From NCBI GenBank assembly GCA_027563935.2, contig JANVAS020000222.1:7440001-7504000 (forward strand): a stretch of 64,000 nt of DNA, read 5' to 3'. A program made the translations under genes and the position numbers. Position 1 is the stretch's first letter. Every line of letters starts with the position of its first letter. Below the pieces are notes generated by a model, which searched no databases, was not told the origin of the DNA, and saw only the letters and a list, made by a program, of their open reading frames with translations. The DNA is from Costus lasius. Its lineage: Eukaryota > Streptophyta > Magnoliopsida > Zingiberales > Costaceae. Positions 10,867 through 23,581 of the stretch are shown one piece after another.

Positions 10867-12310
10867 GTTCCTTGTGCTAGCAAAGCTCTCCAAGGTGTCC
10901 TAGCCGTGTGAGGAGAATGAGATGCTCTCTTGGCGTTTTTCGAACCTCCTCCTTGGCGTGAAGTCACTCTACCAAAATGAGAGGAGTCTAGAGAGTGGAA
11001 GATGGGCGACGAGAGAAGTGTTACCCTCGAACGTGGAGGCGTGCTTCTATTTTGGAAATATTCAACTTCCAAAAATAGCAAGCCCTCAACGCATGATGCG
11101 TTCACTCCAAGTGAACCGATCGCCTCTTATTCTCCCTTTGAACCATGCGTTCATATAATGAACCGGTTCTATAGAATTTGGTTCAAAGACCAAATCAAAC
11201 CAAGCCTTGGTCTAGACCTTATTAAACCGAAAGGTTCAAGATCTAACCACACATCTCTTGATGCTCTTGATCTCATCGATCTAGCATCAATTCTCTCGAT
11301 CGAAGCTTACCGATCTCAAGCCCTAATCAATCAAACATGATCAGACCAGATCTCACTTACAATCAGAGTTTAAACTCCTTTAAACTGAACCTAAACAATT
11401 CAGTCCACACGATCTGACATAAGTAAGCCATATCATCAAATTGTGCGACCCTAAGGGTTTCCTTTAAATGTCGGTAACGATAACTTAAGTTATCACGATC
11501 AGAGAGGGGTATCTAGCAACACATCACTGTCTCCCGATATAAAGGAAAGAGTCTTCCAAGACTACACCCAAACCACAGCACAAGTGTGAATCCAATTCAC
11601 TTGACATATGTGTTTCCTTTGCCACTGGACGTTCTTATTGGACAAGCGTGTCAAGCCTGTAATTCCAATATGATGAGAATGATTAGATCAGATGAACATA
11701 GTCATCTGGGTATGGCCATACACTTTCTCAATCATCTCATCCAGGGGGCCCCTTTAGAACATCACACTCCAAACAAGGAGAAGGCAATCCTATATCTATC
11801 ACTAGTGTCCTAACATGACTCATGCTCATTATCCAAGATAGTCTATAACCATTATATTTCAAATGATATTGAACTACCTCAAGACAATGCCAATCATCAT
11901 TTAGAAACACAAGTGATCTCAAGTCAGAGGAAATATGCCACTTGTTTGCATATAAGGATTATTCACATTGTGACAAACAATTGAATATCCTAAGTAGGGT
12001 CTGTCCAGTACATCCAATGCACCTATGAGTCTACATCTTATTCCATGCTCAAAGCATCCTATAAGATTAGAATACATATTAGTCTCAATCATATCAAGGC
12101 TGTCTCATGTTCACCAAGATATCTCGACTAAGGACTATACTGCATGTCAGCGAAGCTAAACACCATTGAGACATTATTCAGAAGTATACATATAGCAGCA
12201 GATAATGCAACAACCTGAATAACAACCATTGCCTTTATAAACATAGTTTATACATGGTACTGATAATAACCCAAGGCCTCAAACATTAGCCTTAAGGGCA
12301 TACCCCAACA
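10867..12310 (-). repeat. Element C: family-1 LTR, left part cut off by insertion of B
   Basis: Reverse-complement LTR starting abruptly at GTTCCTTGTGCTAGC and ending at ACCCCAACA (12310). Directly after it the Gag frame of element D continues, so C is inserted in the zinc-knuckle coding region of D, with GAGAA (12311-12315) as the expected right target-site copy. It is either a solo LTR or the 5' LTR of an element whose body lies left of the window. It is more diverged than E and L (several indels around 11600-12270), in keeping with its older place in the nest. Confidence 0.75.
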
Positions 12311-14506
12311 GAGAAGGGACTGCAAGCAGCTTCAGAATGAGGAGAAGAAAGGCTTGGCCTTAACTTCTAGCTCAGGTATCTACGTTACAGAAGTCAATCT
12401 TTCTACTTCTATGTCATGGGTATTGGATACCGCATGTGGAGCTCATATTTGTACAAATATGCAGGGGCTCAAGAAAAGTAGATTGGTGCGGCTTGGAGAG
12501 ATTGACCTACGCGTTGGAAACGGGGCACAGGTTGCTGCTGTTGCTGTAGGCATTTTGACTCTCTCCTTGCCTTCTGGACTTCAATTAGAACTAGACAATT
12601 GCTTTTGTGTACCTTCGTTAACAAAGAACATTGTATCCATTCCTTGCTTGGCAAGGAAAGGATTTAAATTTGAAATAAATAAGAACTCCTGTTCTTTTTC
12701 ATTTGCAAATATGTTCTATGGGAAGGGTACTTTATGCAATGGTCTGTATATCTTGGATATGGAAAGTTCTGTTTGTAACATAAGCAATAAAAGGACCAAA
12801 CTGAGTGGTTCAGTTGGTGCTTTCCTATGGCACTGTCGATTAGCCCATATAAACAAGAATCGCATCCAACAACTCAATGCAAATGGATTGTTAGATTCAA
12901 GTTCCTTGGAGGAATTTGATACTTGTGAACCTTGTTTATTAGGGAAAATGACAAAGGCGCCCTTCACCAAGATTGGTGAGAGGGCAGAAGGTTTATTGGA
13001 TCTCATACATACTGATGTGTGTGGGCCCTTCAATAAACAAGCCAGAGGAGGGTACAACTACTTCATTACCTTCACTGATAACTTCAGTAGGTATGGTTAT
13101 GTCTACTTAATGAGACATAAATCTGAATCCTTTGAGAAATTCAAGGAGTTCAAGAATGAAGTAGAGAACCAGCTTGGAAGATCCATTAAAGCTCTTCGAT
13201 CAGATCGAGGTGGAGAATACCTGAGTGGTGAGTTCTTTGACTATCTGAGAGAGTGTGGGATCATATCCCAACTCACTCCTCCTGGAACACCTCAGTGGAA
13301 TGGTGTGTCTGAAAGGAGAAATCAAACTTTATTAGATATGGTTCGATCCATGATGAGTCATGCAACTCTACCTTCATCATTCTGGGGGAATGCACTAGAA
13401 ACATCTTCTCTGATACTGAATAATGTTCCATCTAAGAGTGTCTCCAAACTACCATACGAGGTGTGGAGTGGGAGACGCCCTAATCTCACGTTTATCAAGA
13501 TCTGGGGATGTGAGGCTTATGTCAAACGTCAGGATTCTAGCAAGCTAAAACCTAGATCTGATAAGTGTGTGTTTGTGGGGTATCCTAAGGAAACTAAAGG
13601 ATACTACTTCTATGTCCCAACCGAGAACAAAGTTTTTGTTGCTCGGGGTGCTGTCTTTCTAGAGAAAGAATTTCTTATGAAAGAAGTTAGTGGGAGGAAG
13701 TTTGACTTGGATGAGGTCCAAGTGCAAGCACAAGACAAAGAGATGGAATCTGAGCCACCTGCACCGGTTGCTAGGCAACCTGAGGCTCAGACACAGGTTC
13801 CGCGTAGGTCTGGGAGAATTCGTCGTGCACCTGAAAGGTATGGGTCGCTACCAACCCAACACGATGGGATCTTCATCATTGAGGATGAACCTAGAACCTA
13901 TGATGAGGCGGTCAGTGGACCGGACTCCGAGAAATGGCTTGACGCCATGTGATCCGAGATGGATTCCATGTCGGCTAACCAAGTCTGGGATTTGGTTGAG
14001 CTGCCTGATGGGATAAAACCCATAGGGTGTAAATGGGTCTTCAAGAAGAAGACAGACATGGATGGCAAAATAGTTACCTATAAGGGTAGACTAGTGGCTA
14101 AAGGATTTAAACAAGTCCACGGGGTGGACTATGATGAAACCTTCTCGCCAGTTGCCATGATTAAATTCATTCGGATTCTGCTTGCTATAGCTGCATATCA
14201 TGACTATGAGATATGGCAGATGGATGTGAAGACAGCGTTCCTTAATGGGAAGCAGACTGAGGATGTGTATATGTCACAACCTGATGGCTTCATCCATCCT
14301 GCAGAGGCTAATAAGGTTTGCAGGCTAAAGAGGTCCATTCATGGATTAAAACAAGCATCTCGAAGTTGGAATCTTCGATTTGATGAGGCCATGAGAGATT
14401 ATGGCTTTATCAAAGAGAAGATGACGCCTGTGTATACAGAAAATTCAGTGGGAGCTTGGTGATTTTTCTGGTCTTGTATGCTGATGACATACTGCTCATC
14501 GGAAAC
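12311..14506 (+). pseudogene. Element D gag-pol, first visible piece (zinc knuckle end to RT active site)
   Basis: The frame starts in the last part of the zinc knuckle (RRDCKQLQNEEKKG), then shows protease DTACG, integrase with CHHC-type residues (HCRLAHIN, CEPCLLGK), LRSDRGGEY and NGVSERRNQ, the basic [13 protein letters not shown] segment, and RT up to YADDILLIGN, where E is inserted. Lesions: a TGA at 13950-13952 where sister copies have an Arg codon (MRAEM), and a one-base loss near 14418 that shifts the frame before the RT active site. The usual YVDD is YADD here. The open stretch 12354-13952 alone covers protease and integrase. Confidence 0.85.
14502..14506 (+). repeat. Left target-site copy of element E (GAAAC)
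   Basis: GAAAC precedes the first base of E (14507), and the same five bases follow its last base (23577-23581). Removing E and one copy restores the RT frame of D across ..LIGN / DIPSLQ.. Confidence 0.9.
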
Positions 14507-16191
14507 TGAAAGTCCCCTAAACAAGGGGGGCGAAACCCTATAGGAGGCGCATATGAAAATTTTGACGCAGCGGAAGGGGTTTCAAGGATCTATGCATATA
14601 ATATGTTCAACTTGCAATGAAAAACGATTCTCACCATTGCCATCGCTTAGATGGTGTCTTGGAAGGAAAGGCGCAAGTGCTCCTTCTCCAAAGGTGACGC
14701 ACACAATTGGTGTCGCCTACTCTTCCTTGGTGCTCCTTGTGCTAGCAAGGTTCCAAGAAGTCGTTGTCGAATGGAAGGGAAAGATCACTTTGCTTGGCCG
14801 AACTCTTCCTTCTCTTTTCGTCTACACTCCTCCACACGAGAGTGCAAGTGCCGAATGCCCAAGTTGGCGACGAGAGTGAGGAGAAACGAGAGATGAGGGC
14901 GCCTTAGGCGTGAACGTGAGTAGTGGTCACGTATGTGATCATGCTTTCTAAAAATAGAAAGTCACTCACTCACATGCGATCATGGGTTTACCCCATGCGC
15001 AAACTCCTCTCAATTTGAACCACACGCTCACTCAATGAGCTGGTTCAATTTGGTCTGGTTCATAGACCAATCGACCCAAGCCATTAGTCCAGATCACATT
15101 AAACCCTAAGGCTCTTGATCTGACCGTCGATCTCTTGATGCTGCTGATCTCACTGATCTAGCATCCAATCTCTCGATCGAAGCTTACCGATCTCAAGCCC
15201 TAATCAATCAAACATGATCAGACCAGATCTCACTTACAATCAGAGATTAAATCCCTTTAAACTGAACCTGAATAATTCAGTCCACACGATCTGACTTAAG
15301 TAAGCCATATCATCAAATTGTGCGACCCTGAGGGTTTCCTTTAAATGTCGGTAACGATAACTCACGTTATCACGATCAGTGAGGGGTATCTAGCAACACA
15401 TCACTGTCTCCCGATATAAAGAAAAGAGTCTTCCAAGACTACACCCAAACCACAGCACAAGTGTGAATCCAACTCACAAGGCATGCATGTTTCCTTTGCC
15501 ACTGGATGTTCTTATTGGACAAGCGTGTCAAGCTTGTAACTCCAATATGATGAGCGTGATTAGATCAGATGAACATAGTCACCTGGGTATGGCCATACAC
15601 TATTCTCAATCATCTCATCCAGGGGGCCCCTTTAGAACATCACACTCCTTAAACAAGGAGACGGCAATCCTTTGTCTATCACTAGTGCCCTAACCTGACT
15701 CAAGCTCACCATCCAAGATAGTCTATAATCATTATGTTTCAAATGATATTGAACTATCTCAAAACAATGACAATCATCATTTAGAAACACAAGTGATCTC
15801 AAGTCAGAGGAAATGTGCCACTTGTCGCATTCAAGGATTATTCACATTGTGACAGACAATTGAATATCCTAGTAGGGTCTGTCCAGTACATCCAATGTAC
15901 CCATGAGTCTACATCTCATTCCATGCTCGAAGCATCCTATAAGATTAGAACACATATTAGTCTCAATCATATCAAGGCTGTCTCATGTTCACCAAGATAT
16001 CTTGACTAAGGACTTTATAGCATGTTAGCCCAGCTAAACAGCTTTGAGACATTATTCAGAAGTACAATTATTGCAGCAGACAATGTAACAAACTGAATAA
16101 CAACCATGCCTTTATAAACATAAGAGTTTATTACATGATACTGATACAATCCCAAGGCCTCAAACATTAGCCTTAAGGGCATACCCCAACA
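14507..16191 (-). repeat. 3' LTR of element E (1685 bp)
   Basis: On the plus strand it runs from TGAAAGTCCCCTAAAC to ATACCCCAACA. It differs from the right LTR at seven positions, including a C/T near 14625, T/C in the GTCACGTATGTG segment near 14933, and two changes near 15672-15705. Confidence 0.95.
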
Positions 16192-16206
16192 ATCTCCCAC
16201 TTGCAC
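16192..16206 (-). other. Polypurine tract of element E
   Basis: ATCTCCCACTTGCAC on the plus strand is the reverse complement of the purine tract GTGCAAGTGGGAGAT. It lies directly inside the 3' LTR end at 16191. Confidence 0.7.
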
Positions 16207-16211
16207 TTAAT

Positions 16212-19200
16212 CTAATGGTTGAGAAATCTCAAACCCATATTATTACAGTGCTTCACATGCTTCTGCTGCGCCAGAGGCTTAGTAAGCGGGTCTGCCAGAT
16301 TGTCATCTGTATGAACCTTGCAAACTTTGATCTCGCCACGATCTGTGATCTCCCGGATCAAATGAAACCGTCTCTGTATGTGCTTGGACTTCTGGTGCGA
16401 CCGTGGTTCCTTTGCTTGTGCGATTGCTCCAGTGTTATCACAGAAGATAACCAAAGGATCTGCACTCGAAGGAACAACACCAAGTTCTCTCACGAACTTA
16501 CGAATCCACACTGCCTCCTTGGATGCTTCCGAGGCTGCAACATACTCGGCTTCTATTGTGGAATCAGCAACAGTTGACTGTTTGAAACTCTTCCACACCA
16601 CTGCTCCTCCATTCAAGCTAAATACATAGCCTGATTGCGATCGGAAATCATCCTGGTCAGACTGGAACGAAGCGTCAGTATATCCTTCAATACTGAGTTC
16701 TTCCTGACCACCATATATCAAGAACATATCTTTGGTCCTCCGCAGATATTTTAAAATGTTCTTGACTGCAATCCAGTGCGCCATACCTGGATTACTTTGG
16801 AACCGACTGGTCACGCTTAACCCGTAAGCAACGTCTGGGCGAGTACACAACATCGCATACATAATGGACCCAATAGCCGAAGCATAAGGCGTATTGTCCA
16901 TTTCATCTTTCTCAGTCTGTGTTTGTGGACACTAACTCTTAGAAAGATTCAGACCATGTCTGACTGGAAGATATCCTCTTTTAGAATTCTCTAAATGAAA
17001 TCTCTCCAGGACTTTATCGATGTAAGTACTCTAGCACAGCCCGAGAAGCCTCTTAGATCTATCCCTGTAGATCTTCACACCTAATACATAGGCTGCTTCT
17101 CCTAGATCTTTCATCTGGAAACATTTCCTTAACCATGCCTTAACCGCATGCATTTCAGGAATGTCATTTCCAATGATCAAGATATCATCGACGTAGAGGA
17201 CTAAGAAAGTAATCACGCTCCCACTAAACCTCTTATATACACACGGGTCATCCTCGTTCTTGATGAAACCAAATTCACTGATTGATTCATCAAAACGAAT
17301 ATTCCAGCTTCTCGATGCTTGTTTAAGTCCATAAATAGACTTCTTTAATTTGCATATCTTATGACGATCTGATGGATTAGTGAAACCTTCTGGTTGTGTC
17401 ATATACACATCCTCATCCAGATTTCCATTCAGGAAAGCTGTTTTCACATCCATTTGCCAAATCTCATAATCATAATATGCTGCTATCGCGAAAAGAATCC
17501 GAATAGACTTAAACATAGCTACAGGTGAGAAAGTTTCATCATAATCTATCCCGTAGATTTGTTTGAAACCTTTCGCAACTAGCCTGCCTTTATAGGTAAC
17601 CACGTTACCATCCATGTCAATCTTCTTCTTGAAGATCCATTTACAGCCTATAGGGATAACTCCCGGAGGCGGATCAACCAAATCCCAGACTTGGTTATCT
17701 GACATGGAGTCCATCTCGGCGCGCATAGCATCAAGCCATCTCGCTGACTCCGGTCCACTGACCGCATCCGCATAAGTGAGGGGTTCATCATTATCAATGA
17801 TGTAGACTCCGTCATAGCGCTCAGGCTGTCGACGGATCCTTCCCGATCTTCGCGGTTCCCGTGATATCTGAGCCTCAGGTTGTTCATTAACCTGATCCAC
17901 CGGCTCAGGCTCATCCAACTGTGCTTGACTACTTTGTCCTTCCTCTGGATTCTCATCCAGCATTATTTCTCTCCCACTGGTCTCTTGTAGAAGAAACTCC
18001 TTCTCAAGAAATATGGCCGTCCGAGCAACAAATACCTTGTTCTCTTTGGGATCGTAGAAATAATAACCCTTAGTTTCCTTAGGGTAACCGACAAAGATAC
18101 ATTTCTCAGATCTGCTCTCTAGTTTCCCAGAGGCGAGCTTTTTGACATAAGCCTCGCAGCCCCAGATCCTGATAAATGTTAAGCTCAGCTGTTTCCCATA
18201 CCAAAACTCATATGGCGTCTTAGAAACTGCCTTGGATGGCACTCGGTTTAGTACCTTTGCAGCTGTTTCCAGTGCAAAACCCCAAAAGGAATATGGAAGA
18301 GTAGCCTGACTCATCATAGAACGAACCATATCAAGTAGGGTTCTATTTCTCCTTTCGGACACACCATTCCATTGCGGTGTTCCTGGCGGAGTGAGCTGTG
18401 AGATAATCCCACACTCCTTCAGATAGTCAGTAAATTCTCGACTTAGGTATTCTCCACCTCGATCAGAACGAAGTGCCTTGATACTTCGGCCTAGCTGATT
18501 CTGTACTTCATTCTTGAACTCTTTGAACTTGTCAAAAGATTCACTTTTATGTCTCATCAAATAGACATACCCATACCTACTGAAATCATCAGTAAAGGTT
18601 ATGAAGTACTGATAGCCACCTCTGGCATGTTTACTAAATGGCCCACACACATCACTGTGTATAAGGTCAAGTAAACCTGAAGCCCTTTGACCTTTGTTAG
18701 AAAAAGGTGACTTCGTCATTTTACCCATTAAACAAGCTTTGCATGTATCAATCTCCTCATAGGAGAATGATCCCAGCAGTCCATGATCATGCAACCGCTT
18801 AATGCGTTTCTTGTTAATATGGCCTAAACGACTATGCCATAGCAAGGTGCTGTCATCAGCATACTTAGCTTTCTTAACATCAATAGCGTGTATAGAACAT
18901 TCCATGTCCAACATGAATAACCCATTATTAATTGAACCAGTAGCATAAACTATATTATCAAGAGATAAAACACACTTTGAAATATTGCATTCAAAGGAAA
19001 ATCCCTTCCTGACAAGAGCAGGAATGGAGATAATATTCTTAGTAATGCTGGGAACAAAATAACAACTGTTTAGTTCTAATACAATTCCAGATGGCAAAGA
19101 GATGAAATAGTCTCCTACAGCAACAGCAGCAACCCGTGCCCCGTTTCCAACTCGTAGGTCCACCTCATGCTGTCCCACTTGCCTTCTTCTCTTGAGTTCC

Positions 19201-20099
19201 TGTACATTTGAACAAATGTGAACTCCACATGCAGTGTCCAACACCCATGAAATAGAAGAAGATGAAACCATGACTTCCGTCACGTATATACCTGAGCCAG
19301 AAGCGATGCTTCCCCTCTTGTCTCCTTGGAGCGCCTTACAGTCCTTTTTCCAGTGACCCAGCTGGCCACAATGGAAACACCTGTATTCCTTTGACCGCTT
19401 AACTTTTTGCTTCAGAGCCTTGCTGTAACTCTTGACAGGGGTCTTGCCCTTCTTCCCCTTCTTCTTGTTGTTCCTAGAAGGAACCATTAAGACAGAGGTT
19501 GAAGGCTTTCCCTTCAGAGTCTCCTCAGTAGTCAAGAGCATATTCAGCAGCTCTGCCGGAGTACAGTCGATTTTGTTCATATTAAAATTAATAATGAACG
19601 CATCGAAAGAAGGCGGAAGAGACTGCAGAATAATGTCTACAGCAAGCTCCTGGTTGATGGTATGCCCCAGTTTCTCTAGAGCCTCCTTGTGCCCAATCAT
19701 CTTGAGCACGTGAGCTCCCACTGGGCTCCCTTCAGCCAGTTTGCTCTGAAAGAACAGCTTTGTCAGATTATAGCGTTCTGTCCTCGCCTGTGCAGCATAC
19801 AGCATCTTGAGGTTTGCTATCATCTCTATAGCAGACATATCCTCATGCTGACGCTGCAGCGGTGGCGTCATAGACGCTAGCATCAGGCAAGCGACATCAA
19901 TGCTATCATTGACGTGCTTTTCATAAGTTTCCCGAACCGCCCTTGCGGCGTTCGGAGCGGGCTGAGGCGGTATCGCCGTCTCGAGGACATACAGTTTCCT
20001 CTCTGCCTTAAGAACAATCTTAAGGTGTCCGAACCAGTCTGAGATGTTTGGCCCAGCAAACTTCTCCCTTTCCAGTAAGGATCGCACATTGAAGCTCAT
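16212..20099 (-). pseudogene. Near-intact gag-PR-IN-RT-RNaseH polyprotein of element E (1295 codons, two stops)
   Basis: The ATG at 20099 begins [14 protein letters not shown]. Residues: Gag about 1-235; zinc knuckle 241-254; protease DTACG at 288-292; integrase zinc residues H422, H427, C453, C456 and catalytic D483, D546, E582; basic RRSGRIRR about 750; RT palm with D884 and YVDD at 969-972; RNase H in the last about 180 residues. The frame is closed only by TAG at codon 1023 (17031-17033) and codon 1056 (16932-16934), both Gln in sister copies (CAG to TAG). Gag, protease, integrase and the RT palm would still be made; RNase H would be lost. The total of 3888 bases equals that of L, which suggests this is the normal family length. 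Confidence 0.92.
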
Positions 20100-20409
20100 G
20101 GTGTTCGTTGCTGCAGGTATCTACAACAATGCAAGAACAGCAAGGTCAGTATCAATGTAAAGAATCAATTCAGGACTTAAGAATGATTCTTTTTCTCACT
20201 ATTTTATCTGGCTGAAAAATCCAGCAAAACAGCCCGAAAGAGTAGAACTCTTTTAGTGAGATGGGATCCAGATTTCATACTTGGTCTCCGCGTCCCGCTC
20301 AGGCGAGATAAGATGCACAGAGAGTACAAGCACTAATCTCTGGTAGGCAGTCCCTGCCAATCGCCAACCCGTGCGATTCCCCTTCATCTGGGCAATCCAG
20401 CAGACTGTG

Positions 20410-20422
20410 CCAACTGAGTTGG
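20410..20422 (-). other. Leader hairpin 1 of element E (CCAAC/GTTGG stem)
   Basis: CCAAC TGA GTTGG forms a perfect 5 bp stem with a 3-base loop and is followed on the plus strand by TACAACAC. It lies 311 bases upstream of the gag ATG. The counterparts are 7686-7698 (B), 63800-63812 (M) and 53541-53553 (L, where one pair is lost). Confidence 0.6.
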
Positions 20423-20618
20423 TACAACACAATCTCTGACCCCACAGATGGCTGCCTCCATGCGCTACCATATGCGCCACATATGTAGCCTACATGGTCA
20501 AGCTGACCCGACTTACTCCCTGGACCACCACGTGCTATGCTGAGCAACGAGAAGCGATAAATCCCTTCTCTGTAACACGCAGGTGTAATCCCGCACCGTC
20601 TGAAGATAGATGGACGTG

Positions 20619-20631
20619 CCCACTGAGTGGG
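20619..20631 (-). other. Leader hairpin 2 of element E (CCCAC/GTGGG stem)
   Basis: CCCAC TGA GTGGG forms a perfect 5 bp stem with the same loop and the same following TACAACAC as hairpin 1. Relative to hairpin 1, the middle pair has changed from A-T to C-G on both sides. It lies 520 bases upstream of gag; counterparts are 7895-7907 (B) and 53333-53345 (L). Confidence 0.6.
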
Positions 20632-20980
20632 TACAACACGGCTCCAACGATAATCAGAACAGTGAGGTTTCGCGTCAGAAGGCATACGAGCTTGATATTT
20701 AAGAGTTGGATTTTAACGGTCTTTTATCTTCTTCACTATCATGCAATTCCTATGGTGATAGCAGAAGATAAATAAATCATGCTGTTCTACTTATTTAAAC
20801 AATAAAAGAAAGCATGGATCTTATGTGGTAAAAGCCCATAGCCTAAGTAAGACCTTAATTAACTTAAGTCTTCACTTGCTTTTCTTCATGGGTCTTTTAT
20901 TGCTCATCTGGCCCAAACCAGGGCCCAAGCGCCATCTGCAGCTCAGGTGCGCCCACCAGGGAAAATGCGCCTGGTCCTAG

Positions 20981-21035
20981 AGTCGAACCCTGGACCTCCC
21001 ACCTGGTCAAGCCACTGCTGCATGCGCCTCTGCCA
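20981..21035 (-). promoter_or_regulatory. tRNA-like A and B box pair in the leader of element E
   Basis: On the minus strand TGGCAGAGGCG (21025-21035) resembles a Pol III A box, and GGTTCGACT (20981-20989) a B box, about 35 bases apart. The B box sits in a short hairpin resembling a T arm. The pair is conserved in B (8257-8312) and L (52929-52984). It could be an old tRNA or SINE fragment captured by the leader; activity is not shown. Confidence 0.4.
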
Positions 21036-21877
21036 AGTGTGCTCTGTGCTCTTGTCTGATTAATTTACAAATTAATCTATCTAGACAAGATTGACACGCA
21101 GGTCAATTACATTTTATAAATTAAATACAATGTGATACGCAGATCACAATAATTAATTTACAACTTTAAAGTCCAGGCACGCAGGCCCCAGCACAGCACA
21201 CATTTAACATGAGCAGCCCACATAAGAATAAATAAACAAACATAGGCATCATCCAAGATGTGATCCAGTCAAGAAAATTAAATTTTTTTTGAAAAACCCC
21301 ATAGGCATCAATTTTAATTTCCTTATTTGCCTTACAACCTTACAACGGTCCATTACTAGGGATCCACTCATCCAACCTAGTCAGATCCACTGCCCTTGCA
21401 TGCACCAAGTCCTAACTGACTTGAGTCGACCAAAGGTCAACCATGCATGCGCCAGGGCCGAACAACCCTCATGAGTTCTGGCAAGCGGGTGTGACCCCGG
21501 GCCTAACTCATGTGTGTTCGCTAGTCGTCTCAATCAGACATCGCTACACGCCTGTCTGCAGTCGACCTATAGCCATCTCGTGCTTGCGCACAGATGCTAT
21601 CTGGTCAACCCATCAAGGCTGTCAGATGGTCTGATCAGACTGTCTGGATCTAACCTAGGGGATGACTTCAACCCTAATAACCCGTCTAAGGGTTTAATGC
21701 AGGGCCTTAGATCTATAATGAGTCGCGCATGTCATAAGAAGTTTGAGAAAACAAACATATGCGCCAACATGAAAACATGCGCCTAGGAGAAATAAAAAAT
21801 ATCTCTAACCAGCATGTAACATATAGATCAATGCATAGGATCACAAAGAAAGCAAACATATTAGCATGCAATAACTG

Positions 21878-21889
21878 GCTCTGATACCA
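21878..21889 (-). promoter_or_regulatory. Primer binding site of element E (initiator-Met tRNA)
   Basis: Plus-strand GCTCTGATACCA, the reverse complement of the plant initiator-Met primer site, two bases from the start of the 5' LTR at 21892. Confidence 0.9.
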
Positions 21890-21891
21890 AT

Positions 21892-23576
21892 TGAAAGTCC
21901 CCTAAACAAGGGGGGCGAAACCCTATAGGAGGCGCATATGAAAATTTTGACGCAGCGGAAGGGGTTTCAAGGATCTATGCATATAATATGTTCAACTTGC
22001 AATGAAAAATGATTCTCACCATTGCCATCGCTTAGATGGTGTCTTGGAAGGAAAGGCGCAAGTGCTCCTTCTCCAAAGGTGACGCACACAATTGGTGTCG
22101 CCTACTCTTCCTTGGTGCTCCTTGTGCTAGCAAGGTTCCAAGAAGTCGTTGTCGAATGGAAGGGAAAGATCACTTTGCTTGGCCGAACTCTTCCTTCTCT
22201 TTTCGTCTACACTCCTCCACACGAGAGTGCAAGTGCCGAATGCCCAAGTTGGCGACGAGAGTGAGGAGAAACGAGAGATGAGGGCGCCTTAGGCGTGAAC
22301 GTGAGTAGTGGTCACGCATGTGATCATGCTTTCTAAAAATAGAAAGCCACTCACTCACATGCGATCATGGGTTTACCCCATGCGCAAACTCCTCTCAATT
22401 TGAACCACACGCTCACTCAATGAGCTGGTTCAATTTGGTCTGGTTCATAGACCAATCGACCCAAGCCATTAGTCCAGATCACATTAAACCCTAAGGCTCT
22501 TGATCTGACCGTCGATCTCTTGATGCTGCTGATCTCACTGATCTAGCATCCAATCTCTCGATCGAAGCTTACCGATCTCAAGCCCTAATCAATCAAACAT
22601 GATCAGACCAGATCTCACTTACAATCAGAGATTAAATCCCTTTAAACTGAACCTGAATAATTCAGTCCACACGATCTGACTTAAGTAAGCCATATCATCA
22701 AATTGTGCGACCCTGAGGGTTTCCTTTAAATGTCGGTAACGATAACTCACGTTATCACGATCAGTGAGGGGTATCTAGCAACACATCACTGTCTCCCGAT
22801 ATAAAGAAAAGAGTCTTCCAAGACTACACCCAAACCACAGCACAAGTGTGAATCCAACTCACAAGGCATGCATGTTTCCTTTGCCACTGGATGTTCTTAT
22901 TGGACAAGCGTGTCAAGCTTGTAACTCCAATATGATGAGCATGATTAGATCAGATGAACATAGTCACCTGGGTATGGCCATACACTATTCTCAATCATCT
23001 CATCCAGGGGGCCCCTTTAGAACATCACACTCCTTAAACAAGGAGACGGCAATCCTTGGTCTATCACTAGTGCCCTAACCTGACTCAAACTCACCATCCA
23101 AGATAGTCTATAATCATTATGTTTCAAATGATATTGAACTATCTCAAAACAATGACAATCATCATTTAGAAACACAAGTGATCTCAAGTCAGAGGAAATG
23201 TGCCACTTGTCGCATTCAAGGATTATTCACATTGTGACAGACAATTGAATATCCTAGTAGGGTCTGTCCAGTACATCCAATGTACCCATGAGTCTACATC
23301 TCATTCCATGCTCGAAGCATCCTATAAGATTAGAACACATATTAGTCTCAATCATATCAAGGCTATCTCATGTTCACCAAGATATCTTGACTAAGGACTT
23401 TATAGCATGTTAGCCCAGCTAAACAGCTTTGAGACATTATTCAGAAGTACAATTATTGCAGCAGACAATGTAACAAACTGAATAACAACCATGCCTTTAT
23501 AAACATAAGAGTTTATTACATGATACTGATACAATCCCAAGGCCTCAAACATTAGCCTTAAGGGCATACCCCAACA
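21892..23576 (-). repeat. 5' LTR of element E (1685 bp)
   Basis: Same limits and length as the left LTR, with 7 mismatches. The boundary CCCCAACA|GAAAC at 23576/23577 leads straight back into the RT frame of D. Confidence 0.95.
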
Positions 23577-23581
23577 GAAAC

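Larger units (their letters stand above)
20100..21877 (-). other. Long 5' leader of element E
   Basis: About 1.8 kb untranslated leader between primer site and gag. It contains the hairpin pair at 20410-20422 and 20619-20631, the Pol III-like boxes at 20981-21035, and, close to the ATG, a pyrimidine-poor ...TTGTTGTAG|ATACCTGCAG| segment (sense strand) that looks like possible splice acceptors. No frame longer than about 130 codons is present, and those seen are not conserved as proteins. Confidence 0.6.
14507..23576 (-). mobile_element. Element E: complete, recent family-1 Angela-like copia retrotransposon (9070 bp)
   Basis: Both LTRs are 1685 bp. I compared them block by block and found 7 mismatches (six transitions) and no indel, about 0.4%. 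All parts are present in minus-strand order: 5' LTR (21892-23576), primer site, leader, gag-pol, purine tract and 3' LTR (14507-16191). The 5 bp duplication GAAAC flanks it inside the RT of D. Gag-pol has only two stop codons. With a rice-like rate of 1.3e-8 substitutions per site per year (an assumption), the LTR difference would mean roughly 0.16 million years. Confidence 0.95.
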
